Source: Oryzihumus sp036391795 (GTDB lineage: Bacteria > Actinomycetota > Actinomycetes > Actinomycetales > Dermatophilaceae). From it: 12,277 nt of DNA. Under the pieces are notes generated by a model that was not told the origin of the DNA, searched no databases, and saw only the letters and a list, made by a program, of their open reading frames with translations. Shown here piece after piece: positions 1 through 7,449 of the stretch (positions are counted from its first letter, which is position 1; each line of letters begins with the position of its first letter). The stretch lies in the NCBI RefSeq assembly GCF_036391795.1, contig NZ_DASVZH010000239.1, forward strand, positions 1 through 12,277, given 5' to 3'. The translations under genes and the position numbers were made by a program.

Positions 1-656
1 GCCGCCGCCGGGTCCGTGGGCGCCAGCGCGCCGACCACCGGGGCCAGCGCCGCCAGCTCCGCCGGCGCGCTGGAGCTGGTCATGACCGCCCGCGGCCAGG
101 TGTAGGGGTCCCCCCACAGGTCGGTCACCGCCCCGAGCAGGGCGGCCGAGCCGTCGTCGAGGCCGTCACGGTGGCGCAGCGCGGCCTGCAGCCCCTGCAG
201 CCCGATCCACGCCCCCGAGCCCCGGTCCCCCAGCACGTGCCCCCAGCCGTCGCCGCGGTGCCACACCCCGTCGAAGTCGGTGGCCAGCATGACCGCGCCG
301 GTGCCGGCCGCCAGCACCGCGCCGGGCCGGACCTCCCCCAGGGCCCCGACGAGGCTCGCCACCGCGTCGCTGGTGACGACCACGCGGCGGGCAGCGACCG
401 CCGACGCGACGTGCTTGAGCACGTCGGCAGGATCCGCCAGCGTCGTCAGGCCCCGCATGGACCAGACCACCACGTCGGGCGCGCAGGGGAGCTGCGCGGC
501 ATACGCGGACAGGACGGGCAGCAGCGCGGGGACGTCGATGCCACCCGGGCCGATGTGCGCCCCGTCGGCGAGCACCCTTGCGCCGCGGGCGGATCCGTTC
601 GCCCAGGCGACGCGCATCCCGGAGCCGCCGACGTCGACGCCGAGGACGACGGTCAC
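1..656 (-). CDS. BadF/BcrF-type N-acetyl sugar kinase, probable MurNAc/GlcNAc kinase (MurK-like), 3' end cut by window
   Basis: Cytosolic ATP-dependent amino-sugar kinase of the ASKHA fold (BadF/BadG/BcrA/BcrD ATPase, NAGK-like). The visible 218 residues begin with the phosphate-1 loop GVDVGGSGMR (residues 6-15). They continue with a likely catalytic Asp in TSDA (Asp97), the ATP-binding AAGTGAVMLATD (116-127) and the family hallmark GWGHVLGDRGSGAWIG (137-152). Family members are about 300-330 residues, so roughly the last third lies outside the window. The GTG start at 656 is chosen because the next Met (residue 14) would remove the phosphate loop; it sits 4 bp after the upstream permease stop, so translational coupling is likely. 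Family knowledge: Clostridium MurK of this family phosphorylates both MurNAc and GlcNAc. Context with murQ and an ABC importer, and no PTS, suggests it makes MurNAc-6-P, the MurQ substrate. A plain GlcNAc kinase is the alternative; the exact substrate is inferred. Confidence 0.85.
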   Translation of the reverse strand, partial: MTVVLGVDVGGSGMRVAWANGSARGARVLADGAHIGPGGIDVPALLPVLSAYAAQLPCAPDVVVWSMRGLTTLADPADVLKHVASAVAARRVVVTSDAVASLVGALGEVRPGAVLAAGTGAVMLATDFDGVWHRGDGWGHVLGDRGSGAWIGLQGLQAALRHRDGLDDGSAALLGAVTDLWGDPYTWPRAVMTSSSAPAELAALAPVVGALAPTDPAA

Positions 657-660
657 GAGG

Positions 661-1560
661 TCACTTGCTCATGCCGGCGGTGAGCCCGGCGACGATCTGC
701 TTGGTGGCGACGAGGAAGAGCAGGATCAGCGGCACGGTCGCGATGACGAGCCCGGCGAACAGCGCCGACCAGTTGGTGGAGTACTCGCCGAAGAAGCTGG
801 TGAGGCCGACCGGCACGGTGTACTTCTCGCGGGAGCGCAGCAGCACCAGCGGGAAGAGGAAGTCGTTCCAGATCGGCACGAAGCGGAAGACGACGACGGT
901 CGCGACCGCCGGCTTGACCAGCGGCACCATGATCCGCACGAACGTCTGCCACGTGTTGGCGCCGTCGATGGTCGCGGCCTCCTCCAGCTCGGGCGGCAGC
1001 TGGCGGAAGAACGTGGTGAGCACGAAGACCGAGAACGGCACCCCGGCGGCGGCGTAGACCAGCATCAGCCCGAACCGGGAGTCGACCAGGCGCATGCCGT
1101 CGAGCAGGTAGAACACCGGCAGGATCGCCAGGTGGATCGGCAGCATCAGCCCGCTGACGAACACCGACTCCAGCACCGAGAAGATCCGCGAGCGGGTCCG
1201 GGCCAGGGCGTAGGCGGCCATCGTCGAGACCGCCGTGGACAGCACCACCGCGCCGACCGTGACGAGCAGCGAGTTGAGGAAGTAGTCGCCGAAGTGTCCC
1301 TCGGTCCAGGCGACCTTGTAGCTGTCGACCGACGGCGGCCACGGCACCGACAGCGGCTTGTTGTAGAGGTCGGCGGTGGTGCGGAAGGAGTTGAGCACCA
1401 TCAGGACCAGCGGCACCAGCGCGCCGACGGCGTAGGCCCACAGCGCGACGCTGCCGACCAGGCCGCCGACCGGGCGCGGCTTGCGCCCGCGCGGCGACGG
1501 TGCCGGTATGCCGGTGGGCCGGCTCGCGCGGTCGGTGCCCGGGACGAGGGTGGTGGTCAT
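661..1560 (-). CDS. Carbohydrate ABC transporter permease, MalG-like (CUT1), second permease
   Basis: Inner-membrane permease of 299 residues, one half of a binding-protein-dependent sugar importer. A basic, Pro-rich N-terminal tail (about 1-32) precedes about six hydrophobic segments, starting near residues 34-57, 95-118 and 128-152. The cytoplasmic EAA loop that docks the ATPase is clear: EEAATIDGANTWQTF at 193-207, followed by the conserved Pro at 213. The start is the ATG at 1560, which overlaps the stop of the upstream permease in an ATGA (1557-1560); an in-frame extension to 1989 would only run antisense-like through the neighbouring gene and lacks homology. The gene is the eighth of the nine-gene salvage set and is followed by the kinase after 4 bp. 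By context the substrate is MurNAc, GlcNAc or a small muropeptide sugar; sequence alone gives only the CUT1 class. Confidence 0.95.
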   Translation of the reverse strand: MTTTLVPGTDRASRPTGIPAPSPRGRKPRPVGGLVGSVALWAYAVGALVPLVLMVLNSFRTTADLYNKPLSVPWPPSVDSYKVAWTEGHFGDYFLNSLLVTVGAVVLSTAVSTMAAYALARTRSRIFSVLESVFVSGLMLPIHLAILPVFYLLDGMRLVDSRFGLMLVYAAAGVPFSVFVLTTFFRQLPPELEEAATIDGANTWQTFVRIMVPLVKPAVATVVVFRFVPIWNDFLFPLVLLRSREKYTVPVGLTSFFGEYSTNWSALFAGLVIATVPLILLFLVATKQIVAGLTAGMSK

Positions 1561-2456
1561 CCGGCGATCCGCTCCTCGGTGCGACGCAGGACCCGCGTCG
1601 CGATGACGGCACCGCCGAAGATGACGGCGAACAGCAACGTGGCCATCGCCGAGGACACCCCGATCGCGTTGGTCGAGCCGTTCTCGAAGGCGGTGCGGTA
1701 GAACAGCAGCGACATGAAGTCCGTTGCGCCCGCTGGGTTTCCGGTCGACCCGCCGAGGGCGTAGGGCAGCGCGAACGCCTCCATGGCGAAGATGAAGGTC
1801 AGCACGCTGACCGTGCCGATCGCCGGCACCAGCAGCGGGAAGACGATCGAGCGGAACGTCTGCCAGTGGCTGGCGCCGTCGACCCGCGCGGCTTCGGACA
1901 GCTCCTCCGGCACACCACCCAGGGCGGCGCCATAGAGCAGGACGGGGAAGCCGACCCACTGCCAGGCGCTCACGAGGATGACCACCCACAGCGCGGTGCC
2001 GGGGTCACCCAGCCACGGCACCGCCAGGCTGCCCAGGCCGACCTGCCGGAGCAGGGCGTTGACCGGGCCGAACGTCGGCGACAGCAGCAGCGTCCACAGG
2101 TAGCCGATGACGATCGGGCTGACCAGGTAGGGCATCGCGTAGAGGGTCTGCAGCGCCCGCCGGGTCCGGGGCCGGCGGTGCAGCAGGACGGCGATGCCCA
2201 GCCCGAGGGTGTTCTGCACGACCATCGTCCCGGCGAAGAACGCCAGGTTGTGGCCGAAGGCCCGCGGCAGCTGGCTCCTGAACGGCTCCTGGGTGAAGAG
2301 CGCATGGAAGTTGTCCAGTCCCGCGAAGCCCCCACGCGCCGTGCCCTGCCACGAGAAGAACGCGTAGCTGAGGGCGGACGCCATCGGGTAGAGCACGAAG
2401 ATCCCGAAGAGGATCAGCGCGGGGGCGACGAAGAACAGGCCGCTGCGGCGGGTCAT
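1557..2456 (-). CDS. Carbohydrate ABC transporter permease, MalF-like (CUT1), first permease
   Basis: Inner-membrane permease of 299 residues that pairs with the MalG-like protein encoded just downstream. It opens with the typical short cytoplasmic start and first helix (LFFVAPALILFGIFVLYP, residues 7-24), followed by a short periplasmic stretch of the type SWQG...FAGLDNF. Further helices lie near 70-92, 105-125, 155-180, 208-230 and 265-288. The EAA docking loop is SEAARVDGASHWQTF at 187-201, with the conserved Pro at 207. Its ATG is 10 bp after the stop of the binding lipoprotein and its TGA overlaps the start of the next permease, so the transporter genes form one translation-coupled unit. 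It lacks the large P2 loop of enteric MalF, which is normal for Gram-positive CUT1 systems. Substrate is not readable from the sequence. Confidence 0.95.
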   Translation of the reverse strand: MTRRSGLFFVAPALILFGIFVLYPMASALSYAFFSWQGTARGGFAGLDNFHALFTQEPFRSQLPRAFGHNLAFFAGTMVVQNTLGLGIAVLLHRRPRTRRALQTLYAMPYLVSPIVIGYLWTLLLSPTFGPVNALLRQVGLGSLAVPWLGDPGTALWVVILVSAWQWVGFPVLLYGAALGGVPEELSEAARVDGASHWQTFRSIVFPLLVPAIGTVSVLTFIFAMEAFALPYALGGSTGNPAGATDFMSLLFYRTAFENGSTNAIGVSSAMATLLFAVIFGGAVIATRVLRRTEERIAG

Positions 2457-2466
2457 GCGCTCACTC

Positions 2467-3744
2467 TCAGGGCTGGGGCTTGAACCACTGGGAGACGCCG
2501 GTCTGCAGGTCCTTGCTGACCGCGGCGGCGTCCTTCTTGCCGAGCAGCAGCTCCTGGACGCCGGTGCCGAGCAGGTCGGTGCCGGTGGGCGTCCCGTAGC
2601 GGAAGTCGGTCAGCAGCAGGTACGGCGAGGGGTTCTTGGCGTAGGCGTCGGCCATCTGCTTGAGCAGCGGGTCGTTGTAGGTCACGCCGGGCACGGCGGA
2701 GAGCTGCTTGACCTTGTCGGCGACGAGCTGGCCGAACTCCTTGGTGGACATCCACTTCACCAGGTCGAGGCTGGCCTTCTGCGCGTCGGACTTCGCCGAG
2801 ACACCGAAGGAGCCGTCGGCGTAGCCGGGCGTGCTCGGGGTCGACTCCGCCGGACCGGGCACCTGGAAGACGCCCAGCTTCAGGCCCGGGTTCTGCTTCT
2901 GGAAGAAGCCGAGCTCGAAGGAGCCACCGGGGAACATCGCGGCCTTGCCCGAGGTGAACAGGACCTGGGCGTCGGTGTAGGCCACGCCGACCGCGCTGTC
3001 CGGCAGGTAGGGCTTGAGGTCGCTGATCGCCTTGACCGAGGACACCCACGCCGGGTCGGTGAAGGTCTTCTGCCCGGACATCACGGCCTTCTCGAAGCTC
3101 GCGCCGCCGAAGGTCGAGGCGCCGACGACCTCGTGCACGATCGGCAGGGTCCAGGAGTCCTTGGCCCCGACCGCCATCGGCGTCACGCCGGAGGCCTTGA
3201 GCTTCTTGTTGAGGTCGATGAACTCGGCCCACGTGGTCGGCGGCTTCACGCCGGCCTTGGTGAAGAGGTCCTGGTTGTAGAACATCTGCAGGGTCTGTTT
3301 GGCCAGCGGCACGGCATACGTCTTGCCGTCCTTGCCCTGGGCGCTCTTGACGACGTTGGCGTCCCAGCCGGACAGGTCGACCTTGCCGTCCAGCGGCACG
3401 AGGCTGCCGGCGGCGACGGTCGGCTGGAGCTGGCCGTAGGAGCGGACCTGCGCGACGTCCGGGCCTCCGGAGCCGGCCAGGCCGGTGGTGAGGATCTGGT
3501 TGTACTCGGTGTTCTTGAACGCCTTGAAGTCCACCTTCACGCCGGGGTGGGACTTCTCGTAGACGGCGAAGATGTCGTTGTACGCCGCGACGTCCTCGGT
3601 CCGCCACGACCACACCGAGATGGTGGTGTCGCCCCCGGAGCCCGAGCCGCCGGTCGAGGAGCTCGAGGGCGCGCACGCCGAGAGCGCCAGCGCGCCCGCA
3701 ACCATCGCGACCGCGGCCCAGCCACGTCGGTTCGTCATTGCCAT
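2467..3744 (-). CDS. Extracellular solute-binding lipoprotein of a CUT1 sugar ABC importer (SBP family 1)
   Basis: Membrane-anchored sugar receptor of 425 residues. The N-terminus is basic and hydrophobic, ending in the lipobox LSAC with Cys24 as the lipidated residue, followed by a Ser/Gly linker (26-40). Family-1 binding protein signatures include TISVWSW near the mature N-terminus, the hinge-region YNQDLFTKAGVKPPTTWAEF around residues 200-220, and GYADGSFGVSAKSD near 300. The ATG at 3744 is preferred over the one at 3738 because AGGAG (3753-3757) lies 8 bp upstream of it; in-frame extension to 3951 has no lipoprotein logic. The start overlaps the last codons of murQ, with the internal ATG and murQ stop sharing ATGA at 3735-3738. 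This tight link to murQ is the best evidence that the importer carries MurNAc or a related amino sugar. A general oligosaccharide receptor is the alternative. Confidence 0.93.
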   Translation of the reverse strand: MAMTNRRGWAAVAMVAGALALSACAPSSSSTGGSGSGGDTTISVWSWRTEDVAAYNDIFAVYEKSHPGVKVDFKAFKNTEYNQILTTGLAGSGGPDVAQVRSYGQLQPTVAAGSLVPLDGKVDLSGWDANVVKSAQGKDGKTYAVPLAKQTLQMFYNQDLFTKAGVKPPTTWAEFIDLNKKLKASGVTPMAVGAKDSWTLPIVHEVVGASTFGGASFEKAVMSGQKTFTDPAWVSSVKAISDLKPYLPDSAVGVAYTDAQVLFTSGKAAMFPGGSFELGFFQKQNPGLKLGVFQVPGPAESTPSTPGYADGSFGVSAKSDAQKASLDLVKWMSTKEFGQLVADKVKQLSAVPGVTYNDPLLKQMADAYAKNPSPYLLLTDFRYGTPTGTDLLGTGVQELLLGKKDAAAVSKDLQTGVSQWFKPQP

Positions 3745-4700
3745 TGCCCTGTCTCCTGTTCGTGTGCCTGCGCAGTGTGCTGGACGGCCCGCAAGGCTGC
3801 GGCAACCGACCCGTGGTGTGTCTCGATCGCCTCGCGCGCCCCCTCGACCGGTATGCCGGCCAGCAGGCTCACGAGCGCGGGCTTGAGCTGGCCCCCAGCC
3901 GCCACGAGGGCGGACCGGGCGGAGGCCTCGTCGGCGCCGCTGGCCTCGCACAGGATGCGGACCACCCGCCCACGGAGCTTGGCGTTGGTCGCGACGACGT
4001 CGACCATGAGGTTGGACCAGGTGCGGCCCAGGCGGACCATGACCGCCGTCGAGAAGCTGTTGAGGACCAGCTTCTGGGCCGTGCCGGCCTTGAGCCGGGT
4101 GGAGCCGGTGATGACCTCGGGGCCGGTGTCGGGGGCCAGCAGGTGGTCGGCCAGCCCGGCCAGCTCGGCCTGGGGGTTGGCGGTCACGAGCACGGTGAGC
4201 GCGCCGCGGGCGCGGGCGGTCTCGAGCGCTCCCCTGACGAAGGGGGTGCGGCCGGAGGCGGTCAGCCCGACCGCGACGTCACCGGAGGTCAGCTCCGACG
4301 CCTCCCGGGCCCCGAGCGCGGCGTCGTCCTCGACGTTCTCCACCGCGCGCAGCAGGGCCTCCGGGCCGCCGGCATGGTGGGCCACGAACAGGCCCTCGGG
4401 GGCGTTGAACGTCGGCAGCAGCTCGGCGGCGTCGAGGACGGCCAGGCGGCCGGAGGTGCCGGCGCCGAAGTAGTGCACCGCCCCGCCGGAGCGGAGCCGG
4501 GTGACGGCCGCGTCGACGGCGCGGGCCAGCTCGGGCAGGACGTCGGCCACGGCCGGGGCCACACGCGCGTCCTCGGCGTTGATCGTGCGCAGCAGCTCCA
4601 GCGTGCTCATCGCATCGATCGTGTGGGTGCCCGGATGACGCTCCTCGGTCGGAGCCGTCACCGAGACCTCGGGAGCTCCGGCCACCGCGTCGTTGATCAC
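3735..4700 (-). CDS. murQ: N-acetylmuramic acid 6-phosphate etherase
   Basis: Cytosolic etherase that cleaves the D-lactyl ether of MurNAc-6-phosphate to give GlcNAc-6-phosphate and D-lactate, joining peptidoglycan salvage to amino-sugar catabolism. The 321-residue product has the MurQ N-terminal signature TEERHP (18-23) and the order IDAMSTLELLRTINAED. The SIS phosphosugar loop is FGAGTSGRLAVLDAAE (78-93), then AGGPEALLRAVENVEDD, and ITGSTRLKAGTAQKLVLN, all typical of the family. The start is the GTG at 4700, where a promoter -10 ends 7 bp upstream and no Shine-Dalgarno is seen, so the mRNA may be leaderless. A later GTG at codon 14 is possible but still precedes TEERHP. The 3' end overlaps the lipoprotein gene, indicating cotranscription with the importer. 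The glucokinase-regulator GCKR-like SIS paralogues are a less likely reading. Confidence 0.96.
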   Translation of the reverse strand: MINDAVAGAPEVSVTAPTEERHPGTHTIDAMSTLELLRTINAEDARVAPAVADVLPELARAVDAAVTRLRSGGAVHYFGAGTSGRLAVLDAAELLPTFNAPEGLFVAHHAGGPEALLRAVENVEDDAALGAREASELTSGDVAVGLTASGRTPFVRGALETARARGALTVLVTANPQAELAGLADHLLAPDTGPEVITGSTRLKAGTAQKLVLNSFSTAVMVRLGRTWSNLMVDVVATNAKLRGRVVRILCEASGADEASARSALVAAGGQLKPALVSLLAGIPVEGAREAIETHHGSVAAALRAVQHTAQAHEQETGQWQ

Positions 4701-4705
4701 GACCC

Positions 4706-4718
4706 GGAGGTTACTTTC
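4706..4718 (-). promoter_or_regulatory. Candidate MurR/RpiR operator over the murQ -10
   Basis: The imperfect palindrome GAAAGTAACCTCC on the coding strand overlaps the murQ -10. Its plus-strand form matches the site before nagZ at 10 of 13 positions, in the same orientation relative to the gene. A repressor bound here would block polymerase. Assignment to MurR is inferred from proximity to the regulator gene. Confidence 0.45.
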
Positions 4719-4736
4719 TCACCAACAGCGCGTCAA
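4708..4736 (-). promoter_or_regulatory. sigma70-like promoter for murQ, probably leaderless
   Basis: On the minus strand there is TTGACG (4731-4736), a 17-bp spacer and TAACCT (4708-4713). Seven bases separate the -10 from the murQ GTG, so transcription would begin at or next to the start codon. No Shine-Dalgarno precedes the GTG, which agrees with leaderless initiation common in actinobacteria. It lies in the 41-bp murR-murQ gap and would let the transporter half be transcribed separately. Confidence 0.6.
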
Positions 4737-4741
4737 CGGTG

Positions 4742-5644
4742 TCAATGACTTTCGAGATGGTGTCCCGAGACGGCGCTGCGGGTGGACCGCACGGCCTTGA
4801 GCGCGTCGGGCAGGTTCCGCTGCGCCACGGCGATGTAGAGGCAGTCCACGACGGTCAGCGCGGCGATGCGGCTGGCGGTGGCGCCCGAGCGCAGCGAGGT
4901 CTCCCGGGCGGCGGTGGTCAGGACCAGGTCGGCGGCCCTGGCCAGCGGGGAGTACGGGAAGTTGGTGATGGCCACGGTCGTCGCGCCGCGGGACTTGGCC
5001 AGCTCCAGGGCCTCCAGGGTCTCGCGGGTCGTGCCGCTGTGCGAGACGCCCACGGCGACGTCGCCCTCCTGCAGCAGGGCCGCGCTGGTCAGGGCGATGT
5101 GCGGGTCGCTCCAGGCGAACGCCACCACGCCGATGCGGTGCAGCTTCTGCTGGAGGTCGGCGGCGACGACCCCGCTGGCACCTGAGCCGCACACGTCCAC
5201 CCGCCGGGCCGCGGCGATGCGCCGGGCGGCCTCGGTGAGGGTCGCGCGGTCGAGCTGGTCGGCGGTCTCCTCCACGGCGCTGGCGTCGGCAAAGGCGATC
5301 TTGCGGATGACGTCGTCGACGGAGTCCTCGGCGCTGATGTCGCTCTTGGGTGCCGCGACGGTGCGTGGCTGGGCCGACTCCTCGGCCAGGGCCAGGCGCA
5401 GCTGCGGGTAGCCGGGGAGCCCCAGGCGCTTGCAGAAGCGCAGGACGGTGGTCTCCGACGTCTCGGCCGCGGCCGCGAGCTCGCTGATGGTCAGCGCGGC
5501 CGCCGCCCGGGCGTCGGCCAGGACCCGTTCGGCGACACGGTCCTCCGCGGGCGACAGCGTCGGACGCACGGCGCGCAGGCGCACCAGCAGGGACGTCGCC
5601 CCGGTCGGGTTCGCCACGGGTTGGGGGTCCGGAGTGGAGGTCAC
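4742..5644 (-). CDS. murR: RpiR-family transcriptional regulator with SIS domain, probable MurR
   Basis: DNA-binding regulator of 300 residues. The N-terminal HTH_6 domain spans about 18-95, with a helix-turn-helix at 53-76 (ISELAAAAETSETTVLRFCKR). The C-terminal SIS phosphosugar-binding domain spans about 130-280, with GSGASG (153-158) and the phosphate-contacting SHSGTTRET (201-209). Family knowledge: MurR proteins respond to MurNAc-6-P and control murQ and the MurNAc uptake genes. Position between amiE and murQ matches B. subtilis. The start is GTG at 5644, 16 bp after the amiE stop; no Shine-Dalgarno is convincing, and a TAGGGT at 5651-5656 lies 6 bp before the GTG but has no good -35 partner. 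Candidate operators lie at 4706-4718 and 10654-10666. Activator versus repressor mode cannot be told from the sequence. Confidence 0.9.
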   Translation of the reverse strand: MTSTPDPQPVANPTGATSLLVRLRAVRPTLSPAEDRVAERVLADARAAAALTISELAAAAETSETTVLRFCKRLGLPGYPQLRLALAEESAQPRTVAAPKSDISAEDSVDDVIRKIAFADASAVEETADQLDRATLTEAARRIAAARRVDVCGSGASGVVAADLQQKLHRIGVVAFAWSDPHIALTSAALLQEGDVAVGVSHSGTTRETLEALELAKSRGATTVAITNFPYSPLARAADLVLTTAARETSLRSGATASRIAALTVVDCLYIAVAQRNLPDALKAVRSTRSAVSGHHLESH

Positions 5645-5660
5645 GACTTGACCCTACGAC

Positions 5661-7442
5661 CTACCGGCTCACCACGGACCAGCCTTGTGCAACAAGCGCA
5701 TCGGGCTGGCGCTCGGAGTCCAGCAGCACTCCCCGGCCGCCCACGACCCGGACCCCGTCGACGAAGACCCCGCGACCGGCATACAGGGCATCGGTCGTGT
5801 AACGCCACCGCACCTGGACCGGCCCGGCCGGCACCTCGGCCGCGGCCTGGACCCACCGGCGGGTGCCGCTGGTGGCGACCGTGCCGTCGGTGCTGCGGAC
5901 CTCACCCCGGTCCCGCACCGTGAACGGGAGGGGGGTCCACGTCTGTCCGCCGTCGGCGCTGGACTCCAGGGTCAGCGGGTCCGTCTCCTCGGTGTCGACG
6001 AAGAGGTCGAACGAGAGCCGGGAGGGCCCGGCGTCGGCCAGGACAGGCGTGGTCAGCGTCGACGTCGCGGCGTCGGCGGTGCCGCTCCACCACTCGGTCC
6101 GCCCGTGCCGGGGCTCGACGCCCAGGGAGAGCGCCAGGCCCTGCGCGATCTCCCGGCGGGCGGGGTTGTTGCTGCCCCAGCTCCGGGTCGGGTGGACCCG
6201 GTTGGTCAGCAGGATCGCGAAGGAGCGCGACATGAAGTCGATGACGATCGAGGTGCCGGTGAAGCCGGTGTGCCCGGCGGTGGTCGGGCTGGACAGGCCG
6301 GACATGTACCAGCGCTGGTCGAGCTCGAAGCCCAGTCCGTGCGAGTCACCGGGGAAGGCCTGGTTCAGGTTGGTGGTCATCTGGCGCACGCTGTCCTCGC
6401 CCAGGACGCGGTGGCCGCGGTAGGTGCCGCCGTTGAGGAGCGCCTGGGCCAGGACCGCCAGGTCGTGCGCGGTGGAGAACACCCCCGCGTGGCCTGCGAC
6501 GCCGCCGAGGGACCAGGCATTCTCGTCGTGGACCTCGCCCTGCACCATCCCGCGCGGCGGGCTGGCCTCGAACTCGGTGGCGGCGGCGCGCTGTCTGTCC
6601 GCCGGGTTGTAGCCCGTGTCGGTCATGCCCAGCGGGCCGGTGACCCTCTCGCGCAGCACCTGGTCCAGGCCCTGACCGGTCTGCTGCTCGACGAGGACCC
6701 CCAGCGTGATGAGGTTGAGGTCGGAGTACAGGTAGGTCGTGCCGGGCGCGTGGGTGGGCCTGGCGTCCATCACCATCTGGATCCGGGAGGCCTTGTCGGG
6801 GCGGGCGCTCCACAGCGGGAGCCAGCCCGGCAGGCCGGAGGTGTGCGTCAGCAACTGGCGCACCGTGATGGCGCCCTTGCCGTTGGCGGCGAACGCCGGC
6901 AGGTAGGTCGCGACCGGGGCGTCGAGGTCGATCGCGCCGCGCTCGACCTGCTGCATCACCATGATCGAGGTGAACAGCTTGGACACCGAGGCCAGGTCGA
7001 ACAGGGTGTCCTCGCGCATCGGCTGCCACTGGTCGCGGGGCAGCTCGGTGCCCCGCGCGTCGGCGTAGCGCAACGCCCAGCCGCTCGCCTCGGTGCGCAC
7101 GACGGCCGCGTCATGGCCCACGAGGGCGACCGCCCCGGCATACAGCGGGTGGGTGGAGCCGCTCGGCTCCTCCCATCCCCGGATCCGGGCGAAGCTGGCG
7201 TCGAGGGGTGCGGGGTCCATGCCGAGCTGCTCCGGGGTGCGCTGGCGCAGCACCGTGCCGGCGGGGGCGAACCCCGTGAAGGGCGCGTCGTACCGGCCGC
7301 TGCGGCGGGTGTCGTCGTGGGACGCCGCTGCCGGGGTGGAAGCGGACTTCGCGGCGGAGGCGGTCGCCGGGGTGGTCGCCATGACCGAGCAGCCAACCAC
7401 GAGGGCGAGCAGGCCGGCCCCCAGGGGGCGTCGTGAGGTCAC
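5661..7442 (-). CDS. amiE: Exported beta-lactamase-fold serine hydrolase, probable N-acetylmuramyl-L-alanine amidase (AmiE/YbbE-like) with C-terminal extension
   Basis: Class C beta-lactamase-type hydrolase of 593 residues. In B. subtilis the orthologue in this cluster removes the peptide from MurNAc-L-Ala. The SxxK catalytic motif is SVSK (Ser152, Lys155). The second motif is YSD (239-241) in place of the usual YxN, as common in the YbbE/EstB branch. The third is HTG (391-393). The branch signature VHDENAWSLGGVAGHAGVFSTAHDL runs from about 304 to 328. The first 30 residues form an export signal; VVGC (15-18) fits a lipobox and TASA (27-30) fits a signal peptidase I site, so anchoring is unclear. 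Residues from about 450 onward are an extra Ser/Thr- and Asp-rich, beta-strand-like region absent from the roughly 440-residue B. subtilis protein. The GTG start at 7442 lies 7 bp after namZ. An esterase or D-aminopeptidase role is possible. Confidence 0.85.
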   Translation of the reverse strand: MTSRRPLGAGLLALVVGCSVMATTPATASAAKSASTPAAASHDDTRRSGRYDAPFTGFAPAGTVLRQRTPEQLGMDPAPLDASFARIRGWEEPSGSTHPLYAGAVALVGHDAAVVRTEASGWALRYADARGTELPRDQWQPMREDTLFDLASVSKLFTSIMVMQQVERGAIDLDAPVATYLPAFAANGKGAITVRQLLTHTSGLPGWLPLWSARPDKASRIQMVMDARPTHAPGTTYLYSDLNLITLGVLVEQQTGQGLDQVLRERVTGPLGMTDTGYNPADRQRAAATEFEASPPRGMVQGEVHDENAWSLGGVAGHAGVFSTAHDLAVLAQALLNGGTYRGHRVLGEDSVRQMTTNLNQAFPGDSHGLGFELDQRWYMSGLSSPTTAGHTGFTGTSIVIDFMSRSFAILLTNRVHPTRSWGSNNPARREIAQGLALSLGVEPRHGRTEWWSGTADAATSTLTTPVLADAGPSRLSFDLFVDTEETDPLTLESSADGGQTWTPLPFTVRDRGEVRSTDGTVATSGTRRWVQAAAEVPAGPVQVRWRYTTDALYAGRGVFVDGVRVVGGRGVLLDSERQPDALVAQGWSVVSR

Positions 7443-7449
7443 CGCCGGC

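Noticed and set aside
1561..1989. Extended start for the second permease
   Set aside because: The extra 143 residues are out-of-frame translation of the first permease; the ATGA overlap at 1557-1560 gives a standard coupled start.
3745..3951. Extended start for the binding lipoprotein
   Set aside because: The added 69 residues are Arg-rich, lie inside murQ and would bury the signal peptide and lipobox; AGGAG before 3744 decides the start.
2455..4473. Plus-strand frame of 672 codons opposite the lipoprotein and murQ genes
   Set aside because: Antisense shadow of conserved genes with no domain or signal of its own.
5651..5656. TAGGGT as a -10 for a leaderless murR transcript
   Set aside because: Spacing to the GTG is suitable, but no acceptable -35 lies upstream, so I did not list it as a promoter.
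5685..7436. Plus-strand frame of 583 codons opposite the amiE-like gene
   Set aside because: Same antisense effect; the minus-strand reading has catalytic motifs and a signal peptide.
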